Part shown: one piece after another, positions 33,801-45,800 of the stretch
Layout: the number at the start of each line of letters is the position of its first letter
Numbering within the stretch: position 1 is the first letter of the stretch
Assembly: GCA_949317995.1 (NCBI GenBank)
Contig: OX439043.1
Span: 58,111,339-58,175,338 of the forward strand
DNA from: Acholoe squamosa
Taxonomy: Eukaryota > Annelida > Polychaeta > Phyllodocida > Polynoidae
Reading direction: 5' to 3'
Length of the DNA stretch: 64,000 bases
The notes under the pieces: generated by a model
Database searches by the model: none
What the model was told of the DNA's origin: nothing
What the model saw: the letters and a program-made list of their open reading frames with translations, nothing else
Position numbers and translations under genes: made by a program

Positions 33801-36800
33801 GACTTGCTCAAGTTATTTGATTTTAATTAAAGTGAAGTGAAATAAAGTTTTTGGAGAGAATTTAGACCAAAGACTCAGTGAATTATTTCTAGTAAATCAT
33901 AGGCTCCGAGAGCCACCAGTGAGAGGTAGGGGAGGGGTGGGGTGGGGGGTACTGAGTAGCGTTCGTGGAGTAGAGCCTAAAGCCTACAGACTAGAGCCAG
34001 TCTACCCTCCACTCACAAGAGGAGGCAGGATATCATAGTCCTCCATTCAGGAGGGGAGGCAGGATATCACAGCCTTTCACTCACGAGGAGGGGGGGGGGA
34101 GGATATCATAGCCCTCCATTCACAAGGGGAGGCAGGATATCACAGTCCTTCATTCACAAGGGGAGGCAGGATATCATAGCCCTCCATTCACAAGGAGAGG
34201 CAGGATATCATAGCCCTCCATTCACAAGGGGAGGCAGGATATTACAGTCCTTCATTCACAAGGGGAGGCAGGATATCACAGCCCTTCATTCACAAGGAGA
34301 GGCAGGATATCATAGCCCTTCATTCACAAGGGGAGGCAGGATATCACAGCCCTTCATTCACAGGGGGAGGCAGGATATCACAGTCCTCCACTCACAAGGG
34401 GAGGCAGGATATCACAGTCCTTCATTTGCAAGGGGAGGCAGGATATCATAGCCCTCCACTCACAAGGGGAGGCAGGATATCACAGTCCTTTCGTCACAAG
34501 GGGAGGCAGAATATTAAAGCCTTCCACTCACGAGGGGAGGCAGGATATCACAGTCCTTCATTCAAAAGGGGAGGCAGAATATTATAGCCTTCCACTCAAA
34601 AGGGGAGGCAGGATATCACAGTACTTCCCTCACAAGGGGAGGCAAAATATTATAGCCTTCCACTCAAAAGGGGAGGCAGGATATCACAGTACTTCCCTCA
34701 CAAGGGGAGGCAAAATATTATAGCCTTCCACTCACGAGGGGAGGCAGGATATCACAGTCCTTCCCTCACAAGGTGAAGCAGGAAATCAAAGCCCTCTATT
34801 CACAAGTGCAGGCAGGATATCACAGTTCTCCACTCATGGGGGGAGGCAGGATATCACAGCCCTCCACTTCCAAGGGGAGGCAGGATATCTCAGTTTTATC
34901 TTGCAGAGTCCTAGTGAAATCCCCACCTTATTGTCGACTCTCTAGCCATTACACTACTGTCAGTAATAAATATCCAGTGTTTGGTATAGATGCTATATCC
35001 ATCCTACACGAAGGTAGGCTAACAGCTGGTTACACCATGTCAACAGATGGTAACAGGTGGGCAGCCAACACACAGAAATAACCCTACCTAGAAACCCAGT
35101 CAGGGTTTGTCTACACAAACAACCTGCTCACATACTCACCATCACCACTCGCTGTTATACAGTACCCCTGCTCAGAGAGACACAACCCAAATAGAAGTGT
35201 ATATCACCCTGGCCTTTTTCTCTCCTGGGAGTAGGGCAGAGATACAGAAGATGAATAGCAAACCCTGTATTTTCTATCACTGTTATTCAGCACATAGACT
35301 TTTCACCGATAATATTGGAACTTTTATCTGTCATTTCAATCAAAATCATACATTTTGTAGCATACATTTTGTACTTCTAAAATCAAATTTAGCCCCTTTA
35401 AGCCGAAACAGCTTGTTACCCAAATATAATCTTTTCTGACAAATCTTGTGACCTGGAGATTATTTATGAAAAACAAAGATCTACACTGTTGTTGTCTTGA
35501 TGAGGTGAGGTCGTGGTTACTTTTATCTGGGTGGGGTGGTGGCTTTTTCTGGTGCATTATTCTGACGTACTGATTGACCAAATAGCGTACTGATTGACCA
35601 AATGCATTAGGCACTGCATCGTTCAAACTAGGAGGCTATTTCAAAATGTGGTTTGGAATAGAATAAATCTACAAACAGCATATGTATGGGTTCATATCAT
35701 CACTGCTGTGAAAGCATTACTGGGGTGAATTTGATCGATTGCCACTGGAAGTGGCACGTTTCATTGAATCAGGCTAGATGTAAATGATATAAGAAGTCAC
35801 CTCAGGTAGCGTTCCATCTACAATGTGTAAACGATTGCACTTACTCCTCAGGTCATGGTTATCGTCATGGCCAAATAAAAACAGGCCTGTATAGAGGCTA
35901 CCAAGGTTAAGGATATGCGCAGTTTCCATTATGTACCAGGACAGATAGGCTGTCACAAGTAACTAAATAAGTAAATAGGTCATAAACGAAAAGGTAGTAG
36001 TCCCATAGCATTCCGACCATGATTTCCTCTCATTATGACTCTGTAAATACCGTGGTAGCTCTATGAATGGACCACCACACAAACCTATCATTTTCCTACT
36101 GTCATTATAAGCAAATACTGATATCTCTCATCTAAATAAAGAGCTTGCAATTTGAACAAAACAAGCTTTCTAACAATTCTGTGTAAAACAGTGAAACATG
36201 TTCTTTTTTTGTCTGCACTGTACAGATTCCACAATGGTACATCTGAAGTCTGACATCCTGATGATAAGCAGCTGCAGAAGTTGGCGAGGAGAAAAAAAGA
36301 TGTATGTTTGTGTAGAGTAAGTAATTCAAATGACCTTCTGGTTAGTGGCAAGATATGGGGGCGTTCTAGAGTGAAGCTGACTTTTACACATCTTCCAAGA
36401 TACGCATATGGATTAGTAAACACCGATAGATGATGCCTCCCACCCCCCCCCCACACACACACATATTATCTTCCATTTAGACTTCCTGTGGTGTTTATTT
36501 TTTCTTCAGGTATATTTCCCTGGGTTGAGTCCCACAAAATGTGCCAAGTGTCGTATTCATTATGTATATTGCGATGAAAATGAAACTTGTGTAGACTCTC
36601 GTGAACCTGTCTGTGAACCTCTGTCGGGTCCAGATTCTGATTTGAAGGAAATAAAATTAAGTTAAAAGCAGCTCGAAGATTTCAGTATATCAATACTTAC
36701 AGCAGAGGGAGAACTTCTAGGTTTCGAAGGAGATATAGAAATCATAATAATGAAGCAGCAGTACCATAATTGCACCAGTGTAATAATGACTAAGACCGGT

Positions 36801-39800
36801 CCAACCCCAGAAACTTTGAGTTTGCATACTTCGAAATGCCTTCTTTCCCTCGGGGTCGAAGCAGCGGTGGAAATTACCCAGATAACGATTACATATTGGT
36901 ATCTAGCCTGAATACCTACTCCAGTCCACGAACACAAACATGACACTATCTTTATCTAATACTATTTTACATGTAGGAAATGTCTTATCTACTCATGAGG
37001 CTGTCTGAGTCAAGTCAGGGAGACATCATTTAACAACCTCAGCAGGGGATTTGGTGCTTAGGTGAAGATTGGTGATAAGTGTGGGCTATTAGAGCTGGGC
37101 TAAACTTGCAAGTATAGGCTTGATATCCCTATTCTGTCTTCACTTTAATTTCAATGTCTTTGTGAAGAAAGAACGGAAACCTTCGCCTTCATTACAACTT
37201 ACATACAAAAAAAAACCCCAATACTTCTGATTTCCCCCCAATAATTGAAGTATTTGAAAGAGCGTCTTATCTCAGATACCTCAGTTCAAAGTGCTTTTTT
37301 TTGTTATGTGCTTTGTGTATCCTATTTACCAGTATATTATATATTATTACATTGCAATATTGCTCAATAAGTCGTACTTCTGTTATATACATACCTCCGC
37401 TATACGCTAATGTACAGCACGACATTAGATGCAACCACAATCTGATAACCTATATACTTACATAACATTTACTTACTGCTAATGACCAACCTACACTTCT
37501 TTGTTCTATACATGTTGGTCTTGTATATACATATTACTGTTCTAACATGCATACATATTGGCTACGTCAATCCTTCCACACGCAGACAAACACTGTGGCC
37601 TCTAATATCATTATCTAAACCACACACCGTAGATAAACAGGGTTAAGGGACATTGGCAACGGTCCAAAAGAGTCCTGTGTTTGATGTTGGAGTGATCTCG
37701 CAGATGAAGGGCACAGCTGGCTAGATACATCATGTAGTTTTTTTTTGTTTTATTTTTTTAATCTTCTCTCTTTTTTGCCCCAATCTCTATGTGGTAGGTC
37801 TATTCTAGATTTTGTTATATCTCCAGGAAGGGGTGATCAGGATAAAACAGGGAGAACCATGAATTGCCATGATATTATAACAACTGTAAAATTCAATGGC
37901 ATATATATGTAAACCCCAGTTTACATGGTAATCTGGACAGCGAGGTTTTTGTGATAGTACAAAAAGTCCAAACATGTATGCCTTATTTATGACCTACATA
38001 TCCCTATGTAACACACTGTTAGAGACAAATAGACCAGTTGTTGACGGTTGTCAGTTCCCATCATGCCCTGTAACTGTTGGTGGTACCAGAGTAAAAAAAT
38101 CGGTCCATTATTCATTGGATGGTGAGGTCTGTGCCATCTTCATTACAGGCCTCTAGGGGAATCCAGGGGTGAGGGACAGTCACGAACCGTGGTTATTGTT
38201 TTGTGACCTAGTCTTGTTTTTATTACCCAGAGTATGCTTCATAAACGGTAGATACATAAAACATATACAGAACAAAATAGGTTGGGTCACTGGGTCACGT
38301 CAGTATGTGATTATACACAAATAATTTAGAGAACTGATTCTGGCTCCCAGTGACTAGTTGATACCGTATACATCAGAAGTTATTGGCAATGGTCACATGT
38401 ATATATACATACATTATTCAACGGCATGAGTCAAAACGACTGATCCCCCCCACTCCTGTCTGTGTAATGTCTATTTGCAGGATAATTTCAAAAAGGTATT
38501 TTTGAGTAAATATCAATATTTATGCTAAAATTCATTCAGCTCCCTAGTTAAACCAACCATTCAAATTTTTGGACGCTGTATTCTATTGGACACCCTAGCC
38601 ATCCCGAGTACTTATACAAAACACTTTACACGCCCCTCCCCCTCCCAATACATACACGCTGGACAAAGATAACCATCCCTTACGCCGAAGCCAAAAACAA
38701 ATCAAATATTCCTAATCTAAAGATGGTCTGGGAAAAATTGACAAAAGCTTAGTTGGATAGTCATTCCTTTCATGCGATATTTTGTTAAAGGGCAGGCACA
38801 AGACAGATTTTTGGTATATATATATATATTCACATATTTAATTAGTACTAATGTTCTCATGTGCTTCAGCTTACAGGCCAATGTGATTTAGTATTGTATG
38901 GACCTGATTTCCTCCTACAATGGCCTACAGCTTATCGGCTTACAGGAGAGCTACATTAGCAAGGTATATAAGGTAGCATGTAGAGCTCTCACCCCTGGTG
39001 TGATGGGCGCCTTACAGTTGGCAAGGAATGCACCACCCCTGGATCCATATTACCGTGTATTACGTGGTCATCTATATTCACACTGCTGCGACATTATTCT
39101 CAGGGACCCATACTGGGATTGACCTGCTTTTATCATGGCTCACGTTATGGCCTACTACTGGCACATACATATCGCGCATTTAATACCAGATTAGGCATTA
39201 AAATAACATATTACTGTATCCAAAGGGCACAGAGTACATTTACTGAATGTGGCACACACAGCTTCTGATGTTATCTTAAGGTATTGAACGTCTCATTCTT
39301 ATGGTTGAGTACATAAAGGCTAACAAATAACTTATGTGTATTGAAAGATACTCCATGGTAGATGTCACGTATATTTGATAGATACGCGAGCTAACCCTTG
39401 ACGCAAACTAGTGGGCGTTGTGCATTAAAGCACAGTAGGCTCAGGAAGCTGCTCCATTGCTGCACCCACTCTCACCAGTGCTGCATCCATGCTGCATCAC
39501 TACTGCACCCAATTTGCACCATTGCTGGACCTGTGCCACATTCATGTTACACGCATACTGCATTATGTGGCACCTATGCTGCATTAATGTTGCATCATTG
39601 CTGCATCCATGGTGCACCATTGCTGCATCCATTGCTGCAGTACCATATTGAGCTAAAGAATCTTTCCATCAGTGATATCAAGACCTTGACGTTTGTTAGC
39701 CTAATTCACATCAGGTGGCAGCACTATACATTTATAATAGAACTTTGATAAGATGTGCTTTTGATAACTCAGAAAATGAAGTTTTTAATAATGTATAAAT

Positions 39801-42800
39801 GATGCAATAGTTTTTGTTCACTCTCTTACATTCCAGATCATTCATCTAATGTTCAAACAATGAAAAGAAAAGATAATATAATTTCAAAGTAAATATCTAG
39901 TAATGTTCACATCTCATTTGTAGCATCCCATATCCTACATATCTTAACCCCCTACCAAGTTTGTGCGTCGGGAGGCGTGGCGCAGTCGGTAGCGCGTCCG
40001 CTCACAGGCCGTAAGGTCGTGGGTTCGGTTCCCGGCCCGGCCGGGGCATAGTGGTGGTTCCAAACGTCGCCGTAAGGTGTCGTTTGAGTTCCTCCCTGCT
40101 CTGGCTAGGCTGTGCTGGAAAGTCTCTCGGCGGTCATGGCAGACAAATGACTTGAAACAGGCCTGTCCATCTCTCACTATGCCTATGTAGTGACGGATGT
40201 TAAAGAACCATTGCCTCGGTAAATGTGTAGGGGCGTGATTTCTACCTTAGCTCCCTCTAGTGTACGGGTCCGGGTTTCACGCCACGGGACCTCTCACCCT
40301 AGACGTGTCCTTGAGGCACATAGGTGAGGTTTAAATTCAAAGCAAAGCAAGTTTGTGGCCGGGAGGCGTGGCGCAGTCGGTAGCGCGTCCGCTCACGGGC
40401 TGTAAGGTCGTGGGCTCGGTTCCCAGCCCCCAGCCAGGGCACAGTGGCGGTTCCAAACGTCGCCGTAAGGTGTCGTTTGAGTTCCTCCCTGCTCTGGCTA
40501 GGCTGTGCTGGAAAGTCTCTCGGCAGTCATGGCAGACAAATGACTAACAACAGGCCTGTCCATCTCTCACTATGCCTATGTAGTGACAGATGTTAAAGAA
40601 CCATTGCTTCGGTAAAAGTGTAGGGGCGTGCTTTCTATCTTCCCATAGATTCGGTCACCATCATCCCCCCCTCCCCCACTAGACTAGGGTCCGGGCAAAA
40701 ACGCCACAAGGGTAATCTCACTTTGGTGTGGATACAATCCGCGGGACCTCTCACCCTTGAGTGTCGGCTGTAAGGAAGGCACGAGGTGAGATAAAAATTC
40801 AATCAAGTTTGTGTTAGAGACTTCTGTGACCACGTTCAAACCAGAAGTGGATCACTTGAAAGAGTCTCACTTTTAGACGCCCAGAGAGGTGGTTGCAACA
40901 CCTTACATAAGAACATAGAGAGAAGTCTTGGGATCAGAAGTCCCGTTTGTAGTAGAGCCTATGGAGAAGTCTCTCAGAGGAAAATGAGAAATTTCTAAAA
41001 GGGCTCTTGAAAATAGATTGTATAATGTATAACAAATAGACTTTTCTTTATCACAATTACATTATAGGTAATTTGAAGTCTGATGAAGACATACATATGG
41101 ATAGTTTTGGTTTGGAATTTTTTGTATTTTTGATGAATAATTGGTTTGTATTTTTGATTAATAATTGAGAATGAAAAATGGACAATTTTTTTGGGGGGAA
41201 CCACACCTCCTACCCGGCAGTATAGACTCAGAGAGGTCCCTGAGCCAATAGTTTAGTGTTGTAGATCATTAGAAAATGTCACAGGTAATAGGACAAAGTC
41301 CTATGAAGCAAGCTTCAATGTCAATTATTCAACAATTGCTGAAGTATATTTTATACTAGTATGCATTATATTGCCCTCGAGGGGTTTATAGTCATTTCAC
41401 ATGAAGGTACCGAGTATGAATGAGGGATAGACTATAATTTGTAGATATTTCAACTAAAGTGGAATAGACTATAGTTTGTAGTCAATTCATACAAAATTGA
41501 CAACTTGTGTGGGATAATGTATAGTTTGTAGCTACCGTAATCTCCCATGTATAAGGCGCAGCCCGCGTATAAGGTGCACCTATAGTTTTGAAAAGTTCTC
41601 AAAAAAATGAAAAATTCATAACTTTTGTTCTACTGAATGAATTTTCAAAATTCGAAAACCTATGGGTAGCTTGGGCCACATTGAACCCTCCTGGGCCCCA
41701 TTTTGTCCTATTATGACCAAGGGGGCATGTAAGATATCAAAAGAAAGGTCTTGGTGCCCCCCTTGTGGATCCAATGAGAACTAAACCCCCCGTATAAGAT
41801 GTGCCTTATACGTGGGAGATTACGGTATTTCATATAAAGTTGACAACTACTGAAGGACAGACTATCGTTTGTAGTCATTTCATATAAACTGACAACAAAT
41901 GGGATAGACTATAGGTCATTTCATATGAATGTGGTGACTAATCAGGGATAGACTATAGTTTGTAGAATTCTGGTGCAAGTGGACTAGATTTAATAAAATA
42001 CAGTACTACTATATTGGTTATGGTACATCATATCAACAAAAGCATAATATTGAACTCAGGCATTACATACACATGTACCTAATCAAAGAGGCATTCCCAC
42101 TTGGCAAAAACCGTTTTTAAACGTTTTTTTAACCAATTTTCAACCAAATAACCAAGAGGTAAACCAGTAAAAACTTTTTTTAACGTAAAAAAACCCCACA
42201 TTTTTATGCTAAGTGGGATTGGGCAGTGCTACTCACGGCGTTTATGCGAGCCCCAACAGCGTCCCTGTGTCAGCTATATACATGTAATCAAAGAGGCAAT
42301 GGTCCATGCTACTCACGGCGTTTATACCAGCCTCAACACCGTCCCTATATCGCCTATGTAATATAATCAAAGAGGCAATGGTCCGTGCTACTCACAGCGT
42401 TTATACCAGCTCCAACAGCGTCCCAGTTTCATGTATAAACAGGCAATCAAAGAGGCATTGGGCTGTGCTACTCATGGCGTTTATACCAGCCCTAACAGCG
42501 TGCCTATATGAGCTATGCACAGGCAATCAAAGAGGGGGATTGCGGCCAGTGGGTAGGTAATACCACCTTATATAAAATATACTCCTTGGCAGAGAATAAA
42601 AAATACTAAAATTCCAAATGACAGTTTTAGACATTAGTCACCTCATTTAATACATGTAACAATATGATTGCTCATAAATTTCAAATATTTAGAGCAGGTA
42701 CATTCATAAATACAGTCTGATTTTTACAATTTCAACATCTGGTGGCAACTCAAGGCAGTTTAACTCGACCGGTTTCTCAGATACTTTTCCTCTGAAAACG

Positions 42801-45800
42801 TCCCATCCGAGTCAAATGAAGCAAGCAGTGCTTGCTTCAACTAGTATTAAGAATACAAGAATTCAAAGCAATCCTGGTGTCATTGACAGTTGCTGCTGGG
42901 TTATAAGGCTTCATGGGAGTTAGAGGGAATTGGTAGATCATAGATTTGTCCCATCTTATTTACACCTATGTGGATCACTTCATATAAACAGAACTCAAGA
43001 TATCTAAAGCGATTATAAGCTTATAAGATGGACACGTCCACATGTGTAATATAGAATAATTCTCTGGTGAAAGGACTTTACACATTACTATGAACCTGAG
43101 CTGCTCACTACATTATGCCCGACATTATGTTTGTAGTACTCCGCCACATGGAGCTGCTCCTACTAAAGCTCAAGTCTATTTCTGACGGCTGAGCCCGGCT
43201 TGTCTCATGTCGCAACACTAGACACGCCAACTATGAGCCGCTGGTGGTGGCAGAGAGAGAGCAGCCCACATGTCATCTCACAGCTCTCAGTTAGATAAAC
43301 ACACCAGGCTCAACCAGAGACATGTATGTCACTCTAGACTCCTTATTCACATAACTGTGGAGAAATTGTTTATCTGCTGATAACTCCTCATTATATAAGC
43401 CATAAGTTGGTTTATAATGAGGGATACAGAAGAGAAATATTGGGCGGTATACCGGGGCCATATATCAAAGCCACTACAGAAGTCATAGTGTGGCTTTCAT
43501 TGGGACCAATGTCACGTCACCCATTAGAACAAACATGATACCCATTGGTCATCATGATGCATGAATGCATCCCAGGCGCCATGGCTACATTGCATCACCT
43601 ATCATAAGGGCAGGAAGCAAACCTATTCCACAAATTCTATGGCGTGATTAGAGGTCATTTAGAGCTAATTATCAAGATGCATAGGTAAAGACTACCCGTA
43701 GACACCTATGAGCTGCATGTATTTATAGATAGTAATATGCAGTCATCACTGGGATGCATTTGGTCTATTGTGGCGTCAGTGGCGTTGCATATGAGGCAAA
43801 GCGTGACTTTCATATAAGTCTCTAGGGCAAACCTGGGGATTAATTGTAAGCTGTCTAATAGAATTTAAATTCAATAATATCCCATATATAAGGTGCACCC
43901 TGGGTTCAGGGACATCCTAGAGGGCGTATATATGGGCTTGGGTTTCCCGTTAAAGCTGTGGCTCATGTTTGGGGCCCTGTGTACAATTGACAAGTTGACT
44001 ATTCTCATGTGAAACGCCAACAGTAGAGTGAGTGAGTGAGTGAGTAATAGTTGTTTAATGCCATTTCGACAGCTAAGGTCATATTCATGGCGAGAGCCAC
44101 ATTACACAATTTCACAGGGGAATGTGTCGGTGCCCGCGCATATGTGCACCACACACATCCCGAGGGGATAGGAAAGAGGAGAAATAGACCCTTTTAAGTG
44201 GGCTAGGGAGGCCCGCCAACAGTAGAGTGGCACTGTGTATATATAAAATCTTGACACCTTATAGAGTGTCTTACACTCCATCCTAAAAGAGATCTGGTCA
44301 AGGAGGAATGACTACCCTAAATTCTTGCTTGAAGCCACACCTGCATAATTATAATCCACACCATGAGTGGAAGGAACTATAAGCCACCCAGGCTCGCGCT
44401 AGCCATTCGCCAGATCGCCAGTGGCGAATCTAATCACAATCTGGCTAACATTTTTCTCATTTGATTAGCCAGACTGGCTTATCCTCCTTCCAGAAGCCCC
44501 AACTGGGAATATGATATATGGAGTGTAGCATACTGTTGGAGAGCTCATAACATGACAAAAAATAAGCACATTGTCTCTATTCATATGCAATGAATCTGAA
44601 ATATTCAGACTTTTTTTAAAAAGAAAAAAAAAGAAGAAAAAATAGAAGAAATTATGAAATCCCAACATCTTCCATACTGTTTGTTATATCGTTTGAGGCA
44701 TTCAATTTTACAAATCTAGCATATTACAATTACTCTCTGCCTCTGCAGATTGAGCTTCTCCTTTATATGTTCCTATGAGTAGCTGGTCCTGTCACTTTTC
44801 AGAAACATGGGAAAAAAATTGGAATAGTGGAGGAAAATGCCAACACCTTTGTCAACCCCTTTAACCAAACTACTGCATAGGTCTATGATCACATGGAAAT
44901 TAAGTGTCTTTTATTGCATTGTCCATTGGTTCTTTTGGCTAATTGATTTCGTATCTGGCTAATCAGAATTGATACAAATTCGCCATACTGGCTACCTGGA
45001 AATATCATACAAATCAAATCGACCTATTAAAGTACAGATCAGTGCAGCCCCCTGGTGTCTTAAAGTAGAAGCGCTTATCTTAGCGGCGCTTAACTTAGCA
45101 ACGATGTGTATCATAGCAACATCAACCAACTCCCAGCAGATTCTCTCGGAGGTTCGTTTTAGTGAATTACTCTGGAACTACTTATCAGATCTTTACATAT
45201 GAAATGTCAAATTTAAGGGAATGGTGAGTGGAAACCAGATCAGTTTCCTTGATAAATGAAATCAGGGTGAGCACCGATTTCTTTGAATGGTGATCCAAGA
45301 TGGCAGAAATTACAGCTTGACTGACGAATATTGAGGCTATAAAACATTTCACAAAATTCTGAGGTAGATAAAAGAGTAAATAAGAAAACATTAGGCCCAG
45401 TCAAGTTGGTAAAGATTGCCAAGTTAAGAAAATATTTTTGATTAAATGCCTATACACCAGGTCGAGTTAGCTGGCACTTTCCTCACTGCTTCACAGACTG
45501 AAAATTTTGCTTCATCTGGTATCCCACAAGTACTCCGCTTTGAAGCAGTCACAAATTCCCCATTTCTAACCAGGTACCAAGGAACCCATTTTTATATATA
45601 GTGTAACAATGCAATGATTGATGATTGTCGATGAATGCTGTTTAGGGGTTATTCTGGAGGCACTCTAATAGGCCTAATTTGTACAATTGATCAGACACTG
45701 CTACTGGGTACTTAAGATTGTGAAATGACTTTCATATGCTTTGAACTTCCATTCCCTTTATTTGAGCTCAGTCATATTTAGATGCTCACTGTAAGATCGA

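Noticed and set aside
34010..34894. CRISPR-like array (regular 34-base period)
   Set aside because: Units are directly adjacent with no unique spacers, and the host is an animal: a minisatellite.
39969..40045. Possible tRNA gene (A and B boxes)
   Set aside because: The boxes are present, but the stems do not form a proper cloverleaf and the sequence continues into a repeated body with target duplications: a SINE head.
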